The notes beneath the pieces are model-generated. The model saw only the letters and a list, made by a program, of their open reading frames with translations, searched no databases and had not been told where the DNA came from. 64,000 nt of DNA from Rotaria macrura. Taxonomy: Eukaryota; Rotifera; Eurotatoria; Philodinida; Philodinidae. This document shows positions 1 to 9,966 of the stretch, piece after piece (the stretch's first letter is position 1; the number at the start of each line of letters is the position of its first letter). The stretch is taken from assembly GCA_900239685.1 (NCBI GenBank), contig OENT01000726.1, forward strand, positions 17,768-81,767, written 5' to 3'. A program made the position numbers and the translations under genes.

Positions 1-318
1 ATCGGCATTGTCTCGAAAGATTCTCCAATGAAACCACAAGCGCATAAAACACCAACGGCTTACGGATGGGTTGGTACTAACGGTGTCATTCTCAAGGGTA
101 TTGAACATCCGAATTTCGGTGGCTATAAAAGTGATATTGAAAAGGATGATGTTGTCGAATTATTGATCGATTGCGAAAGACAAGCGATTTGTTTAACAAA
201 TCAACGAACTCGAAACACACATGAAATTAACGTTGATACAAAGCAATGTCCATTTCCCTGGCAACTTAGTATTTGTTTATCTTGGTGGTGTGATCGTATT
301 CGTCTTTATATGCGATAA
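1..318 (+). CDS. SPRY/B30.2-like domain protein, C-terminal exon (5' partial)
   Basis: The frame is open from the first base of the window to a TAA at 316-318, so this is the 3' end of a longer gene. The visible part (about 105 residues) reads like the second half of a SPRY/B30.2 domain: an aromatic-rich strand (YGWVGTNGV), a glycine pair before a charged segment, then DVVELLIDCERQAI, the usual 'generates a low-complexity line about ligand-binding' strand of the fold, and a final Pro-Trp and aromatic cluster. An AATAAA at 327-332 fits the end of the transcript. In animals such domains commonly terminate TRIM, B-box and similar proteins and bind protein partners; which class this belongs to cannot be told because the N-terminal domains lie outside the window. 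An isolated ORF starting at the ATG at 28 is possible but less likely than an exon. Confidence 0.6.
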   Translation: MGIVSKDSPMKPQAHKTPTAYGWVGTNGVILKGIEHPNFGGYKSDIEKDDVVELLIDCERQAICLTNQRTRNTHEINVDTKQCPFPWQLSICLSWWCDRIRLYMR

Positions 319-332
319 AACGTGGGAATAAA

Positions 333-2222
333 CATTTGGTCTTAACACAGATGAACATAGATTTTGAAAATGTATTTGTTAATAGGTTTTGAAAGGCAAA
401 AAAAGTTAGAAATATAATATATACAAATAGGGATAGTACACTGATGTTTTTCTACAATTTTAATTTCACTGAAGCAGAAATTCATTCGTGTTTAAAATGA
501 AACTTAAATGGGAGTGTCGAAATTATATTCAAAGATCAAAATAAAGATCAGCGATATAAGCTTTGAGGCCACGAACAAAGTTCAAAGAAAGTTAAACTGC
601 AGAAAAAATTATTTCACTTGGAAAAAAACGAAGAATTATTTGAGTTACTACAAGTCGATCAATTTATTTGCTCTGCATTAGGTTGAATAAATCAAGCGAC
701 CTCAATAATAAGAATGAAGTATCAGTTTGGAAACTTCCAATGTGATGCAGAAAATTAAAATCTTTCAATAAACTTTTGCTATTACAACTCAAATTCTTCC
801 ATGCTTTTTGTCGATTCTATGAACGATAATGTTTCTGTGAAGCACAAGTTTATAAAATACTGTTTTTACGATGTTTAGTTATCAAAACACGTCACACTAA
901 AGAGGATTAATATAAAGGATTCTTTCGATGATATTCCATGAATGATAGAAAACATTTTAGAAGTTCGGGTTTTGCATATAGTACTTCTGTTTTGATAGTC
1001 AGTGATTATTTTATTTAAAACAAATAACTGCAGTTCAGATGCTGTTCTAAGAAAATTCAATATTTGAGTTTTGACGTCAAACATCTATTTGACCAAGGCT
1101 GCTCTCATGCTGACATCTCTGATGTCACATTGTGAATTTTCTAATACATAAGCATGCATGGCTCATGCATTTGCATATCCTATAAATAAATATTAGAAAA
1201 ACTTAATTAAAAGCCTTCTATCAAAGAGTACACTTGTCTCAAATTTCAAGTCAAATTTTGAAAGCTGCCTTCCACAGTAGTCTATGAACATTATTATAAC
1301 TATTTGTTCAGAATCCTAACCAAATCTTGATAATTCAAGAATAGATACTTGAAAAACTAAACTAATATACACATTTCGATTAGACGAATATAAGTCTTAG
1401 ATGGAGACTGGGTTCATTGAGAAGATATCAGTTTATGAACGACTCCTCCTCCTCCTTTGCGACCCATAATAATTGTAATAGCATGATACAAAACTCATTT
1501 CATGCCTTTCGATTCATTGCTTCTACATAATAAATGCATGGTAATGCATCATTTGTAAACATAATGCATTAAGGTGTATGAAATGAGTTGTGTTGAGCCA
1601 TGACCAATAAATACTCCCATTCAGGGACCAAAACGAATAGACGAATCTCTATTCGATTCGACTTACTTTTTCAATGTCTCAATTCGATCCGATTCGATTC
1701 TGATTGGGTTGCATCGAATAGGATCATCCAACAATTCGATCCTTTACCGTCTCTGATCCCCTTCCGATCAGAAGGTTCGTCCTTTGTATTTAAACTCGAA
1801 CAACCATTAAAAAATACATGTTTACATACAACTTTTCGCGCTAATTACGAATCTGTTTCCAAAGCAAAGCAAGATAGCACCTGAGTTACGCTCCAGCATG
1901 TGAAACCAGTGCGAAGAATGAATCTCGAGTTTTGAATAATCATTCTGACATGCCTTTGTTTTAATTATAGTAAACTACCTGCATAGCATCTATCAAAAAT
2001 TTATTTAGTGCAATGTACCTCCGAATCGCATAATCTTCTTCTCTAAGATTGAGCTAATTGAACGAATTGTATAGAGTTTCCACGTTAAATAAATGGTGAC
2101 AAATTAAACTAATCCAGAAGTCTTTAATCAAACCACAACTTCGATTAAAAAGGGCTCCTATAAACTATAGAGATAGTGAACCTCGAAGATAGATGTCAGA
2201 AACTGTGCACAAAGAGTTTATT
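333..2222. other. Intergenic, no supported gene
   Basis: AT-rich sequence with no coding pattern. It holds repeated ATGCAT palindromes (about 1150-1175 and 1530-1570) and a cluster of ATTCGAT-type words at 1616-1760. A 94-codon ORF over that cluster is best explained by the repeated words. Confidence 0.5.
1616..1760. repeat. Degenerate ATTCGAT-word cluster
   Basis: The words ATTCGAT, ATCCGAT and their reverse complements recur several times within about 145 bases, which produces an open frame rich in Ser, Asp and Phe. It looks like degenerate low-order repetition rather than coding sequence. Confidence 0.4.
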
Positions 2223-3187
2223 AATGTGGTGCAGAACACAGCATTTATGTAGCCTGACGCGAGTTGTTTTTTTTTCTTTTCCTTTTACTTTCTTGACGTT
2301 ATGCATTGTGACGTGTCATTTTGTGATGCAATGATTTCGAGAACGGAAAATCAGAAAATACAGTCGTTCAAACGTGAGATCCAAGTATCCGGGGAGAACT
2401 GATCAAGTTTTTTTCAATATTTTGTGTACCATTCTGCGTGCATGAGCAAATAGTATCGGAAAATGACAATTATGAAATAATTTTGCCTTCTCTTGCTTAG
2501 AAGATAATTAAAACGAAAACAAAAGTTAAGTGCCACTCTATTGGTTCATAAGCGAAGCAGCTGTTAATGTGGTTGATAGGAATAGGTCAGTCGTTGAGAT
2601 AATTAATCGGGTATGCGAATAATGCACATGGAAAGATACACACCGACTATTAAATATTAAACAAAAAGAAGAAAAAAATATTATTCACTGTATTTTATGT
2701 TTTAAATCCTAAATTGAAACATAGCGTTGGTGGGGGCCCAGCAGTAGTAAATTGAACAACAGTAGGCATGATCGAAAAAATATTGCGTATGATTAGTTCT
2801 GATAGTTTATATTCTTGTGTGTTCTTTCAAAGGGAACATTTTCGTTCACAAAATGAACTTAACTTAATTGAGTCAAAGTATCAAAAGAATTAGTTATTGA
2901 TTGATCGAAATTCGGTTAGCATTTGACACACTTTAGCAGGATTGACAGAGAGATGAATTTTAGAATGGGTTAAGCTGATATTGTGGCAAAGTCACATGAA
3001 CTAGTTTACGAGAATGCTTCGTGTAAGATTTTAAAAGTAATCGATGGTATCTCTGATTCCTCAGCGCCGTTAAAAAAGGATTCGTCGACCGAGTAATCGT
3101 GTTCTACTTGACATTCGTTTTTCTGAAGGCCGAAGCGAGTGCTTCGCACTACATTTCGTACTCGAGTGAAGCTCGCGTACCATCTAG
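2223..3187 (+). mobile_element. Non-autonomous DINE-1/HINE-like element, copy A
   Basis: Similar along most of its length to 16416-17087 on the same strand. The left boundary reads AATGTGGTGCAGAA; near the right end the inverse, TTCGCACTACATT, appears, followed by a hairpin (GTAC-T-CGAG loop CTCG-C-GTAC at about 3158-3180) and the terminal CATCTAG. A subterminal inverted repeat at both ends plus a 3' stem-loop outside the right repeat is the architecture of Helentron-associated elements. No replicase or helicase coding is visible. This copy is about 290 bases longer than copy B, mainly between about 2640 and 2950. The family assignment is inference from structure. Confidence 0.6.
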
Positions 3188-3864
3188 TTGTTAGATAAAA
3201 CGATAAATTAGATGATCCCAACGTTTACCATTTACCAAGCATATCACACTTAACATTAAAATGAAGTAGTGAATATTAGTGTTGAAGAGTTAATATTTAT
3301 ACATATATATATATATACTTGTTTGTATATTTTTCAGTATCACCAGAAAAGAATATTTATATAAGAACAAAAAAGTAAACAAAAAAAGATACAGGATGTA
3401 TAAACATATTGTCAATGATAAAGATTTCTTGTTAATTTTGTTCTTTGAAGTTCCTGAGTACGACACTCTCGTCTTGCTACTGGTGTTTCACCGAATTTTA
3501 TTAATTGATGTTGCATTTCAGCGTCTGTTTGACTCAATGAACTAACTATGTAATAAACCACTGGAGCTTGTCGGATCTATTCATTGAAAACAAACGCAAA
3601 TAAACATTCTTATTTAAATAGAGTTCAATTTTTTTAGTTTAATTTTTAGTACTGATCAAGTAATACTTTGTAATATTGGCGGTAAAACTGAACGGTTTTC
3701 TGGCGGACGATTTTGACCCATTGATCTACATGAAAAATTTTTACAGTATTGAAAATAAAACTAGTGAAATAATTCAACATAATCAAAGCAAGCAAGTTTT
3801 TTTTGTGAGGAGCAACGAAATATCGTAAAATATCAATGATCATCTATTTGATACATCGGCACAA
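3188..3864. other. Intergenic, no supported gene
   Basis: AT-rich; includes a short TA run near 3302-3316. The 65-codon minus-strand frame at 3646-3843 has no protein-like features. Confidence 0.4.
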
Positions 3865-5803
3865 TTAACTAGGGCGGCAAAAGATAAAGACGTCGAAGAG
3901 ATAATTCACTGTTTATGTACATTAATTGTCATCATTTTATTGTTATCAACGAAAGAGAATAGACAAGAAAACTGCTTACTGTCCGACAGATAAACTTCTT
4001 CCGCCTGCTGATGATCAACCATCGGTTCGTTTTGCTGTTGTTGTTGCAGGTTTCCAATATTATATAATGTTTCCATAGGTGGTGTTGACATTGCCATTGA
4101 GTTTTCACTCATATTAGTTGCTGCTAGACAATCACGGACGGGTATTTTTATGTTGAATTCAATCGTTTACCATGCAAAATTTCACGTAGTACAGCTCGTA
4201 ATCTCACGATCTAAATCAATATAAGAAGATCCATAAATTATTAAAAAATTGTTTTGTCTTCAAATGTAGAATGAAATGTATCTTTTTAAAAACAATTAAA
4301 AAAGATATTTGTGCAATATCTGTAAGATCAAAAGGTGAATACCATATATCTACTGTTGCGAATTACAAAGACATACTACTTTATTCTATCAATATTTGGA
4401 TACGATTCTTTACCATTCTTGTAGTGGATTATCCAGACATTGTATAAGAAAGTACTTCATCTAATAAATTCAGATGTAATTCGAATTTAATCTCTGAACG
4501 TTGATTAACGTTGTCGATGGTTCCAACTTACCGGTATATGTAATCTACGATGTTTTCTACTAACTAAGTGTCTATTATCTTCTATAATATTATACGAAGT
4601 TCTATGTCTATATCACAACGATCCTTTTTGGATATTGATTCATAAAAGAAGAGGTTTTATTGCAAAAACGAAAAAAACATTCATAAATTACTTCGATTAA
4701 GTGTTGACGCTGTTTATCATTTGAAAGTTGAAGTGAATGTTGATACCCAGCATCATCCATGTGCGTCCCTTCTGGTTTTTCACTTTTGTTCTGGTTATGA
4801 TCGACGGCGACTGTGTTGGCATCGGATGGTTTACTTAAAAAAAGGAAAAGAAAAAGAAACATTATTTACATACAAACCATTTTAGATGTTAATTTTATTT
4901 GTCTCGAAATACTTTGGATCTGTTAATAGAACTGATACAGCAGATGCAGATGCGTGTTATATTTCAACGACGAACCTTTTATTTAATTCATCAAAGGTTC
5001 GCATTAAATATTCATTTTTTGTTGCGTTTCAATTAATCCTGTTTGAAGTTCATTCATTTTTTGTTCGCAGCGAAGATGTTGCACTTCTTGTAGACGTTTT
5101 TCTGATAAAATTAAATAGATCATATTAAATCAATTAAAGATACACGCCGAAAAAAAACAATCGAGTGCAAAAATTAGTGAGGAGAGAAATATTTGCAGTG
5201 CAACTGCAAACAAATCCGATTTATCATACCATCAGAGTCTATTATAATCGATTCTACAATTGAAAAGAATTCTTTTTTGAAAATCTCGATCGTGAACATA
5301 GTTAAATTAAAGCAGAGACTTTGTTTTTACTTGCTTTCATTGATACCAAGGATCGGTTCAGTGTGTGGAAGATCAGCTAGCAGTTGAAAGCTTGATACAA
5401 TTTCAGTTTTACGTTGTTTGCCTCCTGATGTCGATGGTGGAAGAATGTCGATCATACGAAGGTGAAGATCTACGTATATAAAACGTCTTATTATTATTAT
5501 TCATAAAATTTTGCTTATCAGAATCAACCTCGATTTTCTTGTTGAAATCGAGTTATTTTCTTGTGTAAATCTATCAGCGTTATTTCATATTTTTTTTTTG
5601 GACATATTGAAGATTTCACTCAAGTAATTCAGCATGTGAAAGAGAATCCACGATTGGTTTTGGTGACGTTGAAGTTATTTTTACCTCATCACATGTGGGC
5701 AATAGTGCTTAGGTTTTTTGAATAGCAATACGATACTCAACGGGAGCTGGTACATGACGTGATGTTGGTTTAGACATTTCACCATTACTCTCACCAGGTA
5801 ACT
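3865..5803 (-). CDS. Probable multi-exon coiled-coil protein (possible frame break)
   Basis: Not recognised. Minus-strand segments look coding and are separated by short intron-like gaps with GT/AG ends. From the 5' end: about 5803-5700 (start candidate ATG at 5777, MSKPTSRHVPAPVEYRIAIQ), 5680-5540 (a stretch ending HKKITRFQQENR), 5467-5333 (ending PILGINESK), 5120-4990 (KRLQEVQHLRCEQKMNELQ, clearly amphipathic), 4836-4692 (ending NDKQRQHLIE), about 4574-4528 (LVENIVDYIY), 4223-4185 (RLRAVLREILH) and 4132-3980 (Gln-rich), with a possible last exon ending in TAA at 3865. Phases agree across the last five junctions. Two problems remain: the 5467-5333 to 5120-4990 junction is out of phase, and the frame after residue QQKMN near 5020 needs a one-base shift. 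It could be a working gene with unseen junctions or sequence errors, or a young pseudogene. Confidence 0.42.
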
Positions 5804-6540
5804 AATGTATGGTGATGTAGAGCGGAGGCACGCTCATCGACAAGTGATTGTCGAATCATCTAATAAAATATCATTAACATACCAACAAGATAAACTTAAG
5901 TCGAAGAGTAAACAAATTGAGTGTAATGTAAATTAATTGACAGAACAATCATAAGCTGTAAAACATTGCATGGAAATCGTAGAGAATATGTGTAGAAGTC
6001 CTGCAGTGATCGGTGGGCTGGGGGGGGGGGGTATGAAAAAGAAGGATTTCGCGAATGAATTAAAAAAGAAGAAGAATTATTCCGAAATTTACTTTAGAGT
6101 CGCTTAGAACAACCTAAAACTACCCTAACCTGCTCTTAACCTACAGGATAGGTTTCAGGTAGAAAGTTCATAAGTTAGAGCAGATTTCGAGTATAGACAG
6201 CTTAGGTTATGGTAAGATTACGAAGAAATAGAGGTAATATTAAGGATGAGTTCACTTAGATAAAAGTTTTAATGAGCTTAACTTAATATAGATTTTTTTC
6301 AAAAGCAGACCAAATTTAAGCTGTGATGTTGTTAATGATATTTTATTTTTTAAGAAATTTTCAAACTACCTAAAAGTTTTGCATTTGATTCTCGTTGCAA
6401 GTCAATAAAAAAATTCTGAAAAAAAATTGAAGAAAAACTTCATGCTAACTTTTCCTTGAGCTTGAAACTTTAATGGTATCGTAGGGTTTAAAATGAAAAC
6501 ACCCTGTGATAGGATAGGGTACGGACGAAAAATCAAGATT
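5804..6540. other. Intergenic, no supported gene
   Basis: Contains a run of about a dozen G at 6019-6031 and a short block of repeated AACCTA/TAGGTT words on both strands (about 6108-6215). No coding pattern. Confidence 0.4.
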
Positions 6541-6624
6541 AGAGTAAACCCCTTCCCGGAATAAAAGGCCATGGCTCTCTATTATGAAAATTTACATCGC
6601 TCCTTCGACAGTGGCCTACTATTA

Positions 6625-7449
6625 CCGGGTGATCCAAAAGTTTTGCAACATTCTTTGTTTTGCGAATATTTCTGCACAGACAAACGATATAATCTTGATT
6701 CTTTTTNNNNNNNNNNNNNNNNNNNNNNNNNNNNNNNNNNNNNNNNNNNNNNNNNNNNNNNNNNNNNNNNNNNNNNNNNNNNNNNNNNNNNNNNNNNNNN
6801 NNNNNNNNNNNNNNNNNNNNNNNNNNNNNNNNNNNNNNNNNNNNNNNNNNNNNNNNNNNNNNNNNNNNNNNNNNNNNNNNNNNNNNNNNNNNNNNNNNNN
6901 NNNNNNNNNNNNNNNNNNNNNNNNNNNNNNNNNNNNNNNNNNNNNNNNNNNNNNNNNNNNNNNNNNNNNNNNNNNNNNNNNNNNNNNNNNNNNNNNNNNN
7001 NNNNNNNNNNNNNNNNNNNNNNNNNNNNNNNNNNNNNNNNNNNNNNNNNNNNNNNNNNNNNNNNNNNNNNNNNNNNNNNNNNNNNNNNNNNNNNNNNNNN
7101 NNNNNNNNNNNNNNNNNNNNNNNNNNNNNNNNNNNNNNNNNNNNNNNNNNNNNNNNNNNNNNNNNNNNNNNNNNNNNNNNNNNNNNNNNNNNNNNNNNNN
7201 NNNNNNNNNNNNNNNNNNNNNNNNNNNNNNNNNNNNNNNNNNNNNNNNNNNNNNNNNNNNNNNNNNNNNNNNNNNNNNNNNNNNNNNNNNNNNNNNNNNN
7301 NNNNNNNNNNNNNNNNNNNNNNNNNNNNNNNNNNNNNNNNNNNNNNNNNNNNNNNNNNNNNNNNNNNAAAAAGAATCAAGATTATATCGTTTGTCTGTGC
7401 AGAAATATTCGCAAAACAAAGAATGTTGCAAAACTTTTGGATCACCCGG
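6625..7449. mobile_element. Tc1/mariner-type element with 82-bp perfect terminal inverted repeats around a gap
   Basis: Bases 6625-6706 and 7368-7449 are perfect reverse complements (82 bp), starting CCGGGTGATCC and running up to the gap on both sides. Each outer end abuts a TA dinucleotide (6623-6624 and 7450-7451), as expected for a TA target-site duplication of Tc1/mariner-type elements. The interior is entirely N, so a transposase may or may not be present. If the gap size is real the element is about 825 bp, shorter than a usual autonomous member (about 1.2-1.6 kb). Confidence 0.7.
6707..7367. other. Assembly gap (661 N)
   Basis: A continuous run of undetermined bases, flanked exactly by the two arms of a perfect inverted repeat. 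Long open frames in all frames here are created by N. Confidence 0.99.
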
Positions 7450-8289
7450 TATGGGTTATGTTTTTGCTAGGATTTACCAAGAAAGTTAAGGGTTTTTAAA
7501 AAACATTTTCCCATGAAAACAGACACTTTTAGCAGTCAAATATTGGAAAATCAGGTTTTTTACTTGGAAAAAGTTCATTTTTTTCACAAAACCTTGATTT
7601 TTTTACAAAAAAAAACAAATTTTCTACTGAAAAACCAGGTTTTTTAGTGCTAAAACCTGAAAATCCACTGGATCTCTGAAAAAGCTTCTGAAGATCACAT
7701 GATCTTCTATTCGGTCTTCTGAAATTTTTCTTGAGGGTGACCTTGTAATGAAGGTGGGCTTCTAATTTGGGGTGGCCTTTATTCTAGGGGGGAGGTTAGT
7801 ACACGGTTATAAAGTCTATAGATTAGGATGGGACTAGATTATGAAGTTATTTAGTAGGGCAGGATTAGACTACAGAAAATGCGTAATCTGCAAGACTCTA
7901 ATTTAATGTCCTACAATAAAAATAAAGATAAATCAGGTAAAGATCGAGCCCAACCTGCACGAACATAATTCAGTTTTAGATTGTAGCTTCGCCCTTAGTA
8001 AAAGCAGCCGATGAATCTAATAATAATACATAAAAGAAACTCAAACTAATTCAAGTATACAATGGCTTTGTCTCTAGTACTTTTGAGAGATGATTTTTGG
8101 TATCAACACAGCATCAGTAGTGTATATTGTTGCTGTTCTCTTACCAAATGAGAAAAGATCGTTCTGCAGCAAGTTTGATGGAATTAGTGCCGATTTCAGA
8201 AGGTTGTTGTTTAATTTGACTTCTGTGAGTCAAAAGTTTCGTGCTCTCACTAGTAGAACGTGGGAAAACAATTTTGGCTAAATTTAATC

Positions 8290-8470
8290 GAATTGCTCTG
8301 CAACAAAATCGAAATTATTAATAGATTGATAATCTCGATTTTACTGCAAAATAATTTATTTTAATCAGCGAATTTTACAAGAGGTAAGTAACAATATTAA
8401 GTAATGTTCAAGTCATGATTCATAAGAATCAAAATTATCGATCGATTATAATTTTGACTTTTTCCAGAAT
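8290..8470. repeat. MITE-like inverted repeat
   Basis: The left arm (about 8297-8345: ACAAAATCGAAATTATTAAT, then GATTGATAAT) and the right arm (about 8430-8466, inverse: AAAGTCAAAATTATAATCGA, then TCGATAATTTT) are imperfect inverted copies of each other. The arms also resemble the arms of the element at 27890-28082, which suggests one family of small elements. Confidence 0.4.
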
Positions 8471-8999
8471 AAATGGATTGAAATCATCGAAAATTTTTCA
8501 CTGGGACAGATACTTATACAGGAAAGAAAACAATAAGACATGAAACAGATACTATTGATCATAGAATGAGAGAGTACGCATATTAACGAGAGTAACGCAA
8601 AAGATGTAATGCTGAATCAAAGAGAAATAGGACGATCCTTTTCGTAAAATGTTTTTTGAAAACTCTCAGACCAAACTACTTTTAACATAGGGCGACTTAA
8701 TTCACCAATAAATGACAATTGTTTTTCATTACATACCTATGTAATTCAATTAGACTCTTCGTCGAGTGTAGATGAAAGTGTATGCTTCATAAAAGCAGTA
8801 GAAAATATTCGGTGCTAGGAAAAATCATGGGGGGCATTTCGCTGCAAGGACTACTCGTGGCAAGACAATTTGTTGCAATGATATAATCCATCCATTGTTT
8901 AAATATGTTTTTAACAATCCAGTGACTTGGTTAATTTACTTTGAAACGTGTACTAAAATAATTATTAAAAAAAATCATTGAAAAAAATGATATAGACTT

Positions 9000-9240
9000 A
9001 CCATCGATTTTAGATCTTAACGTATGTTACTATATAGCATCGTACTAAAAACAGGATCGAATCCCTTTACTGTTCCATCATTAATGCCAACACAACGTAA
9101 AGAACGTTCGGCCACTAGGCATTGCAAAAAATATTTGTGAGATTGTACGAATTATCTTCTCAAAGTGACTATGAAATCGTTACTCGACAGGCAAATTGTG
9201 ATCCGTTTGTTTACGTCAAGGTAAAGTTAAGAATATACGT
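9000..9240 (-). pseudogene. Possible exon remnants, unidentified
   Basis: The minus strand at about 9140-9020 reads QCLVAERSLRCVGINDG then TVKGFDPVF in one open stretch, and 9215-9160 reads VNKRITICLSSND. Both look protein-like. A splice-donor-like GTAAGT follows at about 9001, but the frame meets a stop just before it. No start, no complete splice chain and no family could be recognised. Confidence 0.2.
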
Positions 9241-9762
9241 TCATATGTACTATATACAATATCGAATTAAGCTGTGTCAACGGAGTTTGGACTAATGTGT
9301 AAAATTGATCAGAAATTCCAAATATCTACAAGGTCTCAGAGATGTTTTGAAAATACAACCTAAGGATATCACCAATCAAAGGAATCCAATTAGGAAAATA
9401 TTAATGAAAAATGGGCACAAAAAGATGATGCACTTTGGAAGCTTATAATTTTGGAAAATTTGTAAATTCATAGATTCGCAAATAAAGAATGAATAATAAA
9501 TCTACGTTCTAGAGCAGCGATTGTTTTATTATGTATTCTTTCTAGCATATGAATAAAATATCTGCGAAGTGTCTTATGTTCGCTGTGCAGAATTATACGG
9601 TCTTCTTGTATAACGAGGAAAAAAAGTAGGAATTTTGTTCAAAAGAAGGATGAAGAAGGACGCTCCTTAAAAAAAGCAAATAAGAAGGACCACTTAGTGG
9701 CCTGAACTTCTAATAAACACTAAAATCCTATGAATAAGACCATATAATTAATTTTCGCTTGA

Positions 9763-9966
9763 ATGTACACGACATCAGTGTTGGCTGGCGACAACTATAT
9801 GAAACTTAATAGCTTCATTCCTATTGTTGATTGGCTTGCTCGTATAATAGAAGGACAAGAAAGAAAGAAAGAAATTACATTCGAATCACTCACTAGACAT
9901 TTATACAATGCACAATTAGCTTTTCAACACTTAAATCATGTTGAAATCAGAAGTAACTCTTGTTAG
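9763..9966 (+). CDS. Small ORF overlapping the CWC22 start (uORF or terminal exon of another gene)
   Basis: A 67-codon frame that begins at an ATG and ends in TAG 29 bases inside the first coding exon of CWC22, in another frame. The product contains an amphipathic stretch (DWLARIIEGQERKKE) and no recognised domain. It may be a regulatory upstream ORF, the last exon of an upstream gene (CAG precedes it at 9776), or chance. Nothing in the sequence decides between these. Confidence 0.25.
   Translation: MYTTSVLAGDNYMKLNSFIPIVDWLARIIEGQERKKEITFESLTRHLYNAQLAFQHLNHVEIRSNSC

Larger units (their letters stand above)
6550..7792. mobile_element. Outer inverted-repeat element (host of the nested element)
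   Basis: The sequence CCGGAATAAAAGGCCA near 6556-6571 is matched in inverse orientation near 7768-7783 (TGGCCTTTATTCTAGG), each preceded or followed by a C- or G-run. These look like imperfect terminal inverted repeats of about 20 bases. The right interior (7500-7700) is full of poly-T/poly-A words with repeated CAGGTTTTTTA-like motifs. No coding capacity is seen, though part of the interior is undetermined. Confidence 0.4.
7793..9762. other. Intergenic, with inverted repeats and weak coding remnants
   Basis: Holds the inverted-repeat element at 8290-8470 and possible exon remnants at 9000-9240. Nothing else supported. Confidence 0.4.

Noticed and set aside
1600-1884. 94-codon ORF
   Set aside because: Its first half is a translation of repeated ATTCGAT words; no domain or splice context.
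6100-6215. Telomere-like AACCTA repeats
   Set aside because: Copies are few, degenerate and in both orientations; not a telomeric array.
6571-7489. Four overlapping frames of 269-301 codons on both strands across the gap
   Set aside because: They are open only because N cannot encode a stop; the same residues appear on both strands because the flanks are inverted repeats.
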